From SSF26 sp037443945 (GTDB lineage: Bacteria; Chloroflexota; Anaerolineae; J102): a stretch of 11,586 nt of DNA. The stretch lies in the NCBI GenBank assembly GCA_037443945.1, contig JBBINH010000072.1:1-11586 (forward strand). Reading direction: 5' to 3'. Shown piece by piece: positions 1-8,200 of the stretch (within the stretch, counting starts at the first letter, position 1; every line of letters begins with the position of its first letter). The position numbers and the translations under genes are program-made. The notes beneath the pieces are model-generated. The model made no database searches and was not told where the DNA came from. It worked only from the letters and a program-made list of their open reading frames with translations.

Positions 1-685
1 CAAAGGCCGTTTCGGCTATCGTCCAGGAGGCCTCCTCCAGACCGGCCTGTAACCGTTCCCATGTAACCCCTTGCAGGCTCTCAAAACGGACATGGGCATG
101 CCCTACCCGTTCTTCCGGACCGAGCCCGATGGCCCACATGCCCGCGGCCAGAGCGGCATCAATGCCGGCAGCGGCATCCTCGATGACGGCGCACAACCCC
201 GGCGACAGACCCATCGCTTGGGCTGCCCAGAGGAACAGGTCCGGGGCCGGTTTCGTCCGTTCCACGTGCGTCCCATCGGCGACCACATCGAACAGATGGG
301 CGATGCCGAGTTGGGCCAGTACGGTAGGAGCGTTTTTGCTGGCCGAGCCCAGGGCGACCTTGATGCCGGCTGCCCGCAGTTCCTCGATCAGCGCGAGCGC
401 GCCCGGCAGCAGATCGGCCGGGGTGATCTGGGTCAGCATCTGGACGTAGTAGGTGTTTTTGCGTTCCATCCAGGCGGCCATCTCGGCCTCATCCAGGGTG
501 CGACGGTTGGCTTCCAGAATGATGGCCAGCGACGCCGACCGGGAGACCCCGCGCAAGCGTTCATTGAGGCGACGATCGAAATACAGGCCCTCTTCCTCGG
601 CCAGGCGTTGCCAGGCCCGATAGTGGTATTCGGCCGTATCCGTAATCACGCCGTCGAGATCGAAAATGACGCCGGCCAGCCGCAT
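1..685 (-). CDS. pgmB: Beta-phosphoglucomutase domain, 3' end outside the window, probably fused to a GH65 phosphorylase
   Basis: HAD-superfamily phosphomutase that converts beta-glucose 1-phosphate to glucose 6-phosphate in the cytoplasm, usually after a GH65 disaccharide phosphorylase. The frame read from the ATG at 685 has no stop down to base 1 (228 codons visible). Seen: FDLDGVITDTAEYH with nucleophile D9 and acid/base D11; GVSR at 46-49; GSASKN with S114 and S116; K145 in ERTKPAPD; IEDAAAGI with E169 and D170. These match the numbering I recall for the Lactococcus lactis enzyme. That enzyme is about 221 residues, yet this frame is still open at 228. The last residues, WTIAETAF, resemble the N-terminus of GH65 proteins, so a PgmB-GH65 fusion is inferred. 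AAGGAG, which includes the last A's of the lacI stop codon, lies 5-6 nt before the ATG, so the gene is co-transcribed with lacI. The PgmB assignment is strong; the fusion is a guess. Confidence 0.93.
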   Translation of the reverse strand, partial: MRLAGVIFDLDGVITDTAEYHYRAWQRLAEEEGLYFDRRLNERLRGVSRSASLAIILEANRRTLDEAEMAAWMERKNTYYVQMLTQITPADLLPGALALIEELRAAGIKVALGSASKNAPTVLAQLGIAHLFDVVADGTHVERTKPAPDLFLWAAQAMGLSPGLCAVIEDAAAGIDAALAAGMWAIGLGPEERVGHAHVRFESLQGVTWERLQAGLEEASWTIAETAF

Positions 686-694
686 GGACACTCC

Positions 695-1726
695 TTAGTC
701 GTGGTACGGAAAAGCACTGGAACCCCGAACGATGAGAGACGGTTGGAGCAAAACCTGGGATTGCCCAGGACGTCGGCCGTTCACCAGGTCGATCAGCATG
801 GTTGCCAGTCGTTCGCCGACTTCGGCGATAGGTTGCCGCAGCGAACTGAGCGGCGGCCGCAAGAAACGCGCCACCGGCGCATCGTCAAAACCCACCACGG
901 CCAGCTCGGATCCTACGGCAATCCCGCGATCGGCGGCGGCGTTCATAACCCCGATCGCCATCAGATCCGACAGCGCCACAACGGCGCTAGGCCGGCGCCA
1001 GGCCGGCAGATCGAGAAGCGTTTGCGTTGCCTGATAGGCATCCTCGTGGGTGTTCTCGGTCCGGATTATCCAGTCCGGATCGATAGGCAGACCGGCGTCG
1101 GCCATCGCCCGCCGATATCCCTCCAGACGATGCTGGCCGGTCAGCGAAGCGTGCGGCCAGGCCAGGCAGGCAATCCGACGATGCCCCTGCTGCACCAAAT
1201 GCTGCGTGGCCACGAAAACCCCATGGGTGCCGTCCACATCTACCCAAGGGAAATCCCACTCCGGGTTCGAACGACCAAAGGCCACGAACGGGAAATCCAG
1301 CTCGAGAAGGGTCTGGACGCGCGGGTCATCCAGATTGGTATTGGAAAGGACAAAACCATCCACCTGACCGGTCAGTACCATCTCGCGATAAATGGCGATT
1401 TCCTCGGCGATGCTCGTGGTGGGAAAGGTGAGGATGTGATAGGCGTGGCGCGCGGCCGCCTGGGCGATGGCGTTGAGAAACTGGTCGAGGATGGGATTGA
1501 ACTGATCGGGCGGCGTCGGTCGCCAGGTATAACCGAGCAGGCGGGTCTCGCTGGCTTGAAGATTGCGGGCGGTGATATTGGCCCGATAGCCCAGGCGCTG
1601 TGCGGCTTCGAGGACCCGGCGGCGTGTTTCCTCGCTCACCTGCCGGGAGTTGTTGAGGACATAGGAAACGGTGGCCGTCGAGACGCCGGCCGCTTTGGCC
1701 ACATCGCGAATGGTGACGCCGGCCAT
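695..1726 (-). CDS. LacI-family transcriptional repressor of the sugar operon
   Basis: DNA-binding repressor of 343 residues, the usual length for the LacI/GalR family. The N-terminal helix-turn-helix covers about residues 4-25 (VTIRDVAKAAGVSTATVSYV). A hinge helix near 52-60 (TARNLQ) carries L56, equivalent to the leucine that family members insert at a central CpG step. A type 1 periplasmic-binding-like sugar sensor fills residues 65-340. The start is fixed because an in-frame TAA lies inside the palindrome that abuts the ATG. The best Shine-Dalgarno candidate, GAGG (complement of 1740-1743), is 13 nt away, which is long. Downstream, pgmB follows after 9 bp. The promoter and two matching operators indicate negative autoregulation. 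The effector is not visible; by context it is a disaccharide or a sugar phosphate from the PgmB/GH65 route. The family call is very secure, the ligand is not. Confidence 0.96.
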   Translation of the reverse strand: MAGVTIRDVAKAAGVSTATVSYVLNNSRQVSEETRRRVLEAAQRLGYRANITARNLQASETRLLGYTWRPTPPDQFNPILDQFLNAIAQAAARHAYHILTFPTTSIAEEIAIYREMVLTGQVDGFVLSNTNLDDPRVQTLLELDFPFVAFGRSNPEWDFPWVDVDGTHGVFVATQHLVQQGHRRIACLAWPHASLTGQHRLEGYRRAMADAGLPIDPDWIIRTENTHEDAYQATQTLLDLPAWRRPSAVVALSDLMAIGVMNAAADRGIAVGSELAVVGFDDAPVARFLRPPLSSLRQPIAEVGERLATMLIDLVNGRRPGQSQVLLQPSLIVRGSSAFPYHD

Positions 1727-1740
1727 GTTAAACGTTTAAC
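1727..1740. promoter_or_regulatory. LacI-type operator O2, touching the lacI start codon
   Basis: GTTAAACGTTTAAC is a perfect 14-bp palindrome with a central CpG, the classic form of a LacI/GalR operator. It directly adjoins the lacI ATG (complement of 1724-1726), so it occupies the usual spacer between ribosome site and start codon. It shares a 12-bp core with the copy at 1791-1802. Binding is inferred from form and position. Confidence 0.85.
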
Positions 1741-1790
1741 CTCGGATCCAAAAAAAGAAGCCTGGCCGAAAAAGACGTATTGAAGAGAAC

Positions 1791-1802
1791 TTAAACGTTT
1801 AA
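1791..1802. promoter_or_regulatory. LacI-type operator O1, over the predicted transcription start
   Basis: TTAAACGTTTAA is a perfect 12-bp palindrome identical to the core of the copy at 1727-1740. It begins 5 bp downstream of the TATAGT -10 hexamer, so it covers the expected +1 near 1800, where a bound repressor would block initiation. The two palindrome centres are 63 bp apart, six helical turns at 10.5 bp per turn. Confidence 0.87.
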
Positions 1803-1806
1803 ACGA

Positions 1807-1835
1807 ACTATAACACACACCCCCTTCCCTGTCAA
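1807..1835 (-). promoter_or_regulatory. Sigma70-type promoter of the lacI-pgmB operon
   Basis: On the minus strand, TTGACA (complement of 1830-1835) is followed by a 17-bp spacer and TATAGT (complement of 1807-1812). This is a full -35 consensus and a 5/6 -10 match at optimal spacing. Expected start is near 1800, giving a leader of about 74 nt before the lacI ATG. It lies in the 37 bp between the glycosyltransferase stop codon and that -35 region's downstream operator, so the operon has its own promoter and does not depend on read-through from the genes upstream. Confidence 0.88.
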
Positions 1836-1872
1836 GAGGCTCAGCCGATCGTGCGTCCCAATCCCCAAAAAT

Positions 1873-3540
1873 TTAAGGTTCTCCCGATCGCGGCGACCGC
1901 GGGGCAAAGACCTGAAAGGAGCCGTCTGCAGCCTCGTAAACCAACTGCCATTCCCCTGCGGCAACCAGCGCCTGCGCCTGACGGGCGATGCGTTGGGTCT
2001 CGACCCGATAGACCCGCACACGGCGCGGCCGGCCCGTCAGGGCATCCGTTGCCCAAATCTCGTAATCGGGGCCGATGACCACGAAATGCACCTTTCTGGC
2101 CGTGACGACCGCCGCCAACTGAGCCGGCGAACTCGTCTGTGCCGGGCGAGGCAGGGCGATGACGGTTCGCCCCGTCAAGAGGCGATCCGCCTGCGGCCAG
2201 GCCGACATGATCACAGCTTCGGGGGCGGTGTGCCGGCGCAGCCATGCCCCGCGTGCCTGTTGGGTCTGCTCGAAACCGCGGTTGTCGGGATAGGCGATCA
2301 CCATGACGATGAAGAGCACGGCCAGCCCCGCCGTGAGCGACCAAACGAGGCGATCGGGCCGCACCACCGGCACATCCTTGGGACGCCAACGGCTCAGGCC
2401 GAGGACCAGGGCTTCGATGCCCAGGAGAAAGGCATAGAGCAAGGGAATCAGAACCGGAAGGAGAAAACGCCGGTTGCTCCAATCCCACACCATCAAGACC
2501 CCCAAATAGGGGATGGTCACCGACCAGAGGGCCGAAAGTCCGCTTTGTCGCCGCCATTGCGCCAATCCCAACCCGATGACCCCGGTGATCAGGCTGCCCA
2601 GCACCGGCACCACCCGGCGCAGCCCCCAAGTCGCCGTCAGGATGTCCAGATAGAGGCTGTTGAAAGCGGGTAGGATGGCGGCGGGGATGTCGCGCGTCAC
2701 CCGCCGAGGCCATGTCCGCAGGATGAAGGCGCTGTAGGCTTCGAATTGCTCACCGCTGATGAGACGTCTCCCCGCAAACAGATTCGAGGCCGATTGCCAG
2801 TACATGTGCGGAACCAGGTCGGCCGTCCGCACGGGTGTCAGCGCCGTGATGAGAGCGATCGGAATGACCATCAGGCCCGCAAGGAGGACGAGTTCCGGTC
2901 CACCCCGCCGGCCACGGCGATAAAGCCAGTACAATCCGAGGCCCACCAGCATGACCAGGCCCACGGTGCGCGTGGCGATCAGAAAAACCGCCGTCAGCGC
3001 CGTGCCGGGCCACCACCACCAGGGCGGCGAGCGCGTTACGCCCCACTCGACCAAAAGGATGAGCGCCAACAGCCAGAACAGGAAAAGCGCATCGGAGAGC
3101 ACCAGCCGCGCTTGCACGATGACGATGGGCGACAGACCGAACAACACCGTTACCGCATAGCGCCAGCGTGTCGCAGCGCCGAACAACCGGGGCCATCCCC
3201 CCAAAAGCAAGACCTGGCTACCCAAAACGGCCACCAGAGAGGGCAAGCGCAAGATATCGGGATACGTTGTTGCCATGCCCAACAACGGCGCCAGCACGAA
3301 AGGATAACCCCAGGGACCACTCGGTCTGTGGGGGCTATCCCTCATACCTGCCAGCACCTGCGCCATGAGCACGTAACGGCCGCTATCTGCAACCAGCAGC
3401 GGATGGGAACCGAAATCCCATAAGACGAGGAACACCGTGGCCCCTGCGCTTAGGATCCAAAACCCGACTGCGCGACGGTCAAATAGCCGATACGCGGAGA
3501 GGATCCGGTTCTGTTCGGAACGGTATGTGGGTGTCGTCAT
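1873..3540 (-). CDS. GT39-like (GT-C fold) membrane glycosyltransferase
   Basis: Polytopic membrane protein of about 555 residues, probably moving a sugar from a lipid-phosphate donor to an extracytoplasmic acceptor. The first hydrophobic segment is at about residues 24-41. It is followed by ADSGRY (51-56) in the first outer loop, where GT39/PMT/ArnT relatives have an acidic motif ending in a tyrosine. Around ten more hydrophobic segments follow, including one led by an RRFLLPVLIPLLYAF stretch, which resembles the late RY/P-rich region of the family. The last roughly 125 residues are soluble, as in many related proteins. The frame also opens at a TTG at 3573 that overlaps the TGA of the hydrolase upstream. 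I prefer the ATG at 3540 because it is the better codon, although neither has a clear Shine-Dalgarno sequence. It is the third gene of a string starting at 4909. Donor and acceptor cannot be told from sequence. Confidence 0.8.
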   Translation of the reverse strand: MTTPTYRSEQNRILSAYRLFDRRAVGFWILSAGATVFLVLWDFGSHPLLVADSGRYVLMAQVLAGMRDSPHRPSGPWGYPFVLAPLLGMATTYPDILRLPSLVAVLGSQVLLLGGWPRLFGAATRWRYAVTVLFGLSPIVIVQARLVLSDALFLFWLLALILLVEWGVTRSPPWWWWPGTALTAVFLIATRTVGLVMLVGLGLYWLYRRGRRGGPELVLLAGLMVIPIALITALTPVRTADLVPHMYWQSASNLFAGRRLISGEQFEAYSAFILRTWPRRVTRDIPAAILPAFNSLYLDILTATWGLRRVVPVLGSLITGVIGLGLAQWRRQSGLSALWSVTIPYLGVLMVWDWSNRRFLLPVLIPLLYAFLLGIEALVLGLSRWRPKDVPVVRPDRLVWSLTAGLAVLFIVMVIAYPDNRGFEQTQQARGAWLRRHTAPEAVIMSAWPQADRLLTGRTVIALPRPAQTSSPAQLAAVVTARKVHFVVIGPDYEIWATDALTGRPRRVRVYRVETQRIARQAQALVAAGEWQLVYEAADGSFQVFAPRSPRSGEP

Positions 3541-3569
3541 GCTTTGAACGAACGGACTCTGACGAGGGC

Positions 3570-4445
3570 TCAAAGTCGGAGAAAGTCGAGCAAAAGCCGG
3601 TTGACCGTTTCCGGCTCTTCGTGCTGGACCCAGTGGGTGGCTTCCTCCAGGAAGACAAGGCGCCCCTCATCGCATAAGGCCATGCTGGGCGGTGCCATGG
3701 TGCGGCTGAGGGCGACATCGTGAACGCCCCAAAGCATAAGGGTGGGCACGCGAATACGGCCGCATTGCGCTAGACGGCCTTGTTGCCGAAACGCTGCCCG
3801 ATACCAGTTCAGCATGGCGGTGAGGGCGCCGGGCTGCGCCCAGGCCTGGCGATAGGCCCTCAAGTCGTCATCGCCGAATGTACCGCGGCGACTGCTCCTC
3901 GGCAACGCCCATACCAGGCCGGCAAAGTGATTGCGACGGAGCAATGCCTCCGGCAAGCGGGGAAGCTGAAAAAAGAGGATGTACCAGCTCTTCCGCAACT
4001 GCCTTGTATCGCGCCATACGGTGCGCTGCATGACGGCCGGATGGGGCACGTTCAGGATAACCAGCCGGTGAAGCCGCTTGGGATACTTCCATGCCACCCA
4101 CCAGGCCACGGCGGCACCCCAATCATGGCCGACGAGATACACGCGCTCCCGACCCGAAGCCTCGATCAGGCCTAGAACATCGGCGGCGAGGGTTTCGATC
4201 CCATACGCGGCAATACCCTGAGGCTTATCGCTACGGTTGTAGCCTCGCTGATCCGGCGCCCAGACGTGATAACCAGCCGCGGCCAGGGCCGGGATCTGGT
4301 GACGCCAGCCATACCAAAACTCGGGAAAGCCATGGAGCAGAAGGACAAGCGGTCCTGTTTCCGGTCCGGCCGTAACCCCATGCAGGTGGATTCCGTTCGT
4401 GGCGATGGTCCGGGAGACGAACGGAGAGGGCGGCGATGACATCAT
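3570..4445 (-). CDS. Alpha/beta hydrolase of the soluble epoxide hydrolase type
   Basis: Predicted cytoplasmic hydrolase of 291 residues that opens epoxides to vicinal diols through an alkyl-enzyme ester. Seen: oxyanion-hole motif HGFPE (38-42), PDQRGY (64-69), nucleophile elbow GHDWG with D108, the NVPHP motif (132-136), lid tyrosines Y155 (SWYILFFQLP) and Y215 (NWYR) that would activate the epoxide, acid D243 and base H271 (THWVQHEEP). This full set, with Asp rather than Ser as nucleophile, favours epoxide hydrolase; haloalkane dehalogenase is the main alternative, but the two lid tyrosines argue against it. The ATG at 4445 overlaps the upstream MOSC stop as ATGA, so translation is probably coupled; a second ATG follows immediately at 4442. 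There is no signal peptide. The natural substrate is unknown. Confidence 0.9.
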   Translation of the reverse strand: MMSSPPSPFVSRTIATNGIHLHGVTAGPETGPLVLLLHGFPEFWYGWRHQIPALAAAGYHVWAPDQRGYNRSDKPQGIAAYGIETLAADVLGLIEASGRERVYLVGHDWGAAVAWWVAWKYPKRLHRLVILNVPHPAVMQRTVWRDTRQLRKSWYILFFQLPRLPEALLRRNHFAGLVWALPRSSRRGTFGDDDLRAYRQAWAQPGALTAMLNWYRAAFRQQGRLAQCGRIRVPTLMLWGVHDVALSRTMAPPSMALCDEGRLVFLEEATHWVQHEEPETVNRLLLDFLRL

Positions 4446-4909
4446 GGTTCTGCCGAAAGCAACTCAACTCTATCACCCACGCGCACCCAGCCCTCCCCCT
4501 GCACATCCACCACCCGGCACAGCAGACCGCGGCGTTGCAGCAAGGCCTGACGGAAGGCCTCGGCGTCATCCACGCCCAGCAATTCGCCGATATGCCGACA
4601 GGGTTCGCACGGGCAGGCGGCTTCCAGGGTGAGATCGCCCACCCGCAACCGGGTGCCGGGGGCCAGCAGGCTGATGTCGGGCCACCCTTTTATGGTGATC
4701 TGTTCGCGCAGGTCGCCGGGTTGCAGGCCGAAGTGGTCGAGGGTGGAACGGTCGAGCAGAAGCACCTGCCGACGGTGGCCCGGTCCGCGCAGGCTGTGGC
4801 TATCTCCCTCCAGGCCTCGGTCGAGGAGGCCGCGCGCACGCCGGACCGACTGCAGCGGCCGACCATGAGCCTGATGAAGCTGAATGGCGATGACGGTAGC
4901 GGTTTGCAT
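4442..4909 (-). CDS. MOSC-domain protein
   Basis: Small 155-residue protein consisting of a single MOSC domain, the fold of the C-terminus of molybdenum-cofactor sulfurase and of the YiiM/YuaD-like proteins. Such domains are associated with sulfur carriage and molybdenum-cofactor chemistry. Seen: GLEGDSH (32-38), a pattern typical of the family's first conserved segment; LREQITIKG (67-75), equivalent to the family E-N/Q-hydrophobic segment; and a cysteine cluster C99, C101 and C104 in CPCEPC, where the conserved MOSC cysteine lies. There is no signal peptide or membrane segment. It is the first gene of a minus-strand string and overlaps the epoxide hydrolase by 4 nt, but nothing links it to a particular molybdoenzyme here. 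A weak AGG about 8 nt before the ATG may be the ribosome site. The family call is firm, the exact role is open. Confidence 0.87.
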   Translation of the reverse strand: MQTATVIAIQLHQAHGRPLQSVRRARGLLDRGLEGDSHSLRGPGHRRQVLLLDRSTLDHFGLQPGDLREQITIKGWPDISLLAPGTRLRVGDLTLEAACPCEPCRHIGELLGVDDAEAFRQALLQRRGLLCRVVDVQGEGWVRVGDRVELLSAEP

Positions 4910-5121
4910 TTGACGACCTGCCTGGGATTGGAATTGAGCTGAAGCTTAGCAAGAAAAATCATCGCCGCCAAATCGCAGGAGGTCTCCGAACCGAAGTAAG
5001 CCCAAGGCACGCCCTGGCGGGAACCTCCATCGAAGGCGTGAAAGCTGCCGAATGCGCCCTCGCTCAGAGTTTGACACGCCGTCGGCTGCGTTGAAAAAGG
5101 GGATCTTCAGGGGATCTCGTT
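4910..5121. other. Divergent intergenic region, minus-strand promoter not resolved
   Basis: This stretch separates the MOSC string from the promoter of the nucleotidase gene. I see no start codon with a good ribosome site and no protein that I recognise. It holds an inverted repeat, CACGCC (5008-5013) with GGCGTG (5035-5040), loop 21 nt, and a short dyad GGAG-GT-CTCC (4978-4987). The promoter for the leftward genes must lie here or further right, but the best minus-strand pair (TTGGCG-17-TAAGCT) is too weak to call. One minus-strand frame (about 5090 to 4910) reads as a fairly normal protein segment without its own start. Confidence 0.5.
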
Positions 5122-5150
5122 TTGGTATGGCTGCCGAGAGTGGCTATAAT
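5122..5150 (+). promoter_or_regulatory. Sigma70-type promoter of the tandem nucleotidase gene
   Basis: TTGGTA (5122-5127) is followed by a 17-bp spacer and a perfect TATAAT (5145-5150). Expected start is near 5157, giving a leader of about 65 nt before the ATG at 5222. The -10 is full consensus and the -35 matches at 4 of 6 positions. Confidence 0.75.
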
Positions 5151-5158
5151 CATGGTAG

Positions 5159-5218
5159 TCCTCCTTACGATGCGGAGGATGTCTCCGTTCTGTTTCGGTT
5201 CTCTTCTCTGCGGAGGAT
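5159..5218 (+). promoter_or_regulatory. Leader with duplicated ribosome-site sequence and an anti-Shine-Dalgarno arm
   Basis: TGCGGAGGAT occurs twice, at 5171-5180 and 5209-5218. The second copy supplies the true ribosome site (GGAGG at 5212-5216, 5 nt before the ATG). TCCTCC at 5159-5164, almost at the predicted RNA 5' end, can pair with GGAGGA of the first copy (5174-5179, 9-nt loop) or with the second copy (5212-5217). The sequences are plain to see; any regulatory role is inferred. Confidence 0.5.
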
Positions 5219-5221
5219 ACC

Positions 5222-8200
5222 ATGAAATCACGATATCAGGTGGTGCGTTGGGCCTTGCTGGTGAGTCTGGTTTTGTTGGCATGGGTGGTGGTGGGTGGAG
5301 CCGTCTCGATGGCCGCACAGGGCGATCCGCCGGCGGACGCAGCCATTGTGGCGCCGGGGAGCGATAGCGATCCCCAAGGTCTGCCCCCCGGCGATGCCAC
5401 CCGTTTCCGCGGCTATGTGCTGATGGGCTATCCCGATGCCCCCGGCAAGGGGCTGTCGGGTGTCGTGCTCAGGCTCTACGGCCGCAACACGGGCGAGCCA
5501 CGACCGGGTCAACTCATCCAACAACGGCTTACCGATGGCTCAGGGTTCTTCAACTTTTACCTCTTGCCCATAAGCAAGAATCAATTCGATTACTATCTTC
5601 TAGAAGTTGTGACTCCGGCGGGATATGTACCAACCGGAGCTTGGAGCGAAAACGGCACCATTATCGACAAAACACATGTGGAATGGTTGAATCCGGGAGG
5701 ACCGGCCAATGTTATCCACATGAACCGTTTTTACTTCGTCAGGGGGTATGAGCTGACGATCCTCCACACGAACGATTTCCACGCCCGCGTGGAGGAATAT
5801 CAGGCCAGCGGGGCGACGTGCACGGCCGGTGTCGTCTGTCTGGGCGGCTCGGCCCGCATCAAGACGGTGGCCGACGAGATACGCCGGACACGACCTCATG
5901 TGTTGCTGGTCGATGCCGGCGACCAGTTCCAAGGCACACTCTACTACGGCCTCTTCCGCTCGGCCGTGATTGCCCAGATGATGAACGCGCTGGGTTACGA
6001 CGCCATGACCGTGGGCAATCACGAGTTCGACCAGGGTCCGGCCGAACTGGGTAGCCTGGCCGAGGGTGTGAACTTCCCCATCGTCAGCAGCAACCTCGAT
6101 GTAAGTGCCGAACCGAGTCTGGCCGGTAAATTGGTGCCTACGGCCGTGCTCACCCGCGGTGGCGAACGGATCGGGATCATCGGGCTGACCACGCCGGATA
6201 CCCCCATCATCTCCAGTCCCGGTCCTCATGTCGTCGTGCGCGATGTAGTGAGCAGCGCCCAGGCTGCCGTGAACGAGCTGACGGCGCAGGGGGTCAATAA
6301 AATCGTCGCCCTAACCCACCTGGGTTATCAGGAGGATCTGGCCCTGGCGCGCACCGTCACCGGCATTGATGTCATCGTCGGCGGCCACAGCCACACCTTC
6401 ACCTACACCCCTGTGGCGCCGCAACGTTTCGGACCGCCGACCTTCCCCGCCTTCTCGCCCATCACGCCCGAGGGGCCTTACCCCACGGTGGTGACGGCGC
6501 CCGACGGCAATCCCGTGCTGGTGGTCACGGCCTATCAGTGGGGTACCTTCCTGGGCCATCTCGAGGTCCTGTTCGACCCCCAGGGTGTGGTGGCCCAGTA
6601 CGACGGCAATCCCATCTTCTTGGGTAGTGCCATTGCCAAAGACCCGGCCGTTGAGAATCTGCTGCGGCCGTTCCGCGGTCCGGTCAATGCCCTGCGCAAC
6701 CAGATCGTGGCCGAGAGCCGTGTGGATCTGCCGATTACCGAAGGGGGGCAACTCATCTGCCGCCTGGGCGAGTGTCTGCTGGGCAGTCTGGTGGCCGACG
6801 CCATGTTGTGGAAGACGAATGCCATTATCGCCGACCCGGCCGAGCGCTATCAGATCGCCATCCAGAATGGCGGTGGCCTGCGGGCGCCGATCCCGGCCGG
6901 CAGGGTTAGCCGTGGCCAGATCCTGGAGACGCTGCCCTTCGGCAACACCATCGCCACGATGCAGCTACGCGGGTCCGACCTGTTGGCCGCGCTCGAGAAC
7001 GGCTTCAGCGCCTACGGTGGCACCTCAGGCACGGGTCGCTTCCCGCAGGTGGCCGGCTTGCGGGTGATCTGGAATCCGGCGGCGCCGCCCGGTTCCCGGG
7101 TGATGCAGGTGGAGGTGCGCCAGGCCGACGGGAGCTACAGCCCGCTCGATCCCAACGCCGTATACAAAGTCGTCACGAACGACTTCATGCGGCGTGGCGG
7201 CGACGGCTACACCGTCTTCCGCGATCGGGCCATCAATCCCTACGACTTCGGGCCGGCGCTGGATGAGGCCCTGGCCGACTATATGGCCATGCTTTCGCCG
7301 GTCGATGCCGAGGATATCCCCGGTGACCGCATCATCCGGGTGGACAAAATCATCACCATCCTGCATACCAACGACACCCACGGTTACTGGGAGGGCACCA
7401 TCTACCGGGGAGTGCCGCAGGGCTTTGAGTATCTGGCAACCTTGATCGCCCAAGAGCGGGCCAGCAATCCCAATGTCATCCTGCTCGATGCCGGCGATAC
7501 CTTTCAGGGCAATGCCTTTGCCCAGTACTTCCGTAACGCCACGCCCAACCCCATCGCCGGCGGCCTGAATATGCTCCGCTATGACGCCTTCATGCTGGGC
7601 AATCACGAGTTCAACTTCGGGCCGCAGACCTTCGCCACCATGCTCGGGCAGTTGCAGATGCCCATCCTGGGCAAGGTCAATCTGATCGACGATGGCTCCT
7701 ACGGCTTCATCAACGATCGCGTGCAGGAGTACATCAACCTCAACGTAGATGGGGTGAAGGTGACGATTTGGGGCACAACGAACCCACGCGTCTATCGCTA
7801 CGAGTTGCCGACGAACATCCCCGGCCTCACGTTCCTCTCGGCCCTCGATGTCGCCCGCACGCGGGTGCCGGAAATCCGGGCGCTGGAAAATCCCGATCTC
7901 TTCATCGCCCTGAATCACATCGGCTACGCACCCTACGGCGATGAGATCGACAGCGACCGCCTCATGGCCGAGCAGGTGGCCGGGATCGATGTCATCATCG
8001 GCGGTCACAGCCATACGAAACTCGACCCGGCCGTGCTGGTCACCTCGCCGGCCAATCCCAAAGGCACCCTGATTGCCCAGGCCGAACGCTACGCCATGTG
8101 GTTGGGCAAGGTCACGGTGGGATTGCGGAGCAAACCCGGCGGCGGCTACGAGGTGGTCTATCGTGCCGGGCGGCTGCTCCCGGCCGGCAGCGCCACCCCG

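Noticed and set aside
71..1783. 570-codon open frame on the plus strand across pgmB and lacI
   Set aside because: It is antisense to two clearly recognisable genes, has low-complexity G/R/Q-rich composition without any domain, and arises from the GC-rich codon pattern of the opposite strand.
2746..3423. 225-codon plus-strand frame antisense to the glycosyltransferase
   Set aside because: It is Q/R/P-rich shadow sequence; the minus strand encodes a coherent polytopic membrane protein.
3541..3573. TTG start of the glycosyltransferase at 3573
   Set aside because: It overlaps the hydrolase stop, which would permit coupling, but it has no ribosome site; the ATG at 3540 gives a normal N-terminus, so TTG is kept only as the alternative.
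5008..5040. Inverted repeat CACGCC/GGCGTG as a terminator
   Set aside because: The loop is 21 nt and no T tract follows on either strand.
5122..5367. Possible 81-residue leader peptide overlapping the nucleotidase start
   Set aside because: It begins at or before the predicted transcription start, lacks a ribosome site and overlaps the signal-peptide codons in another frame.
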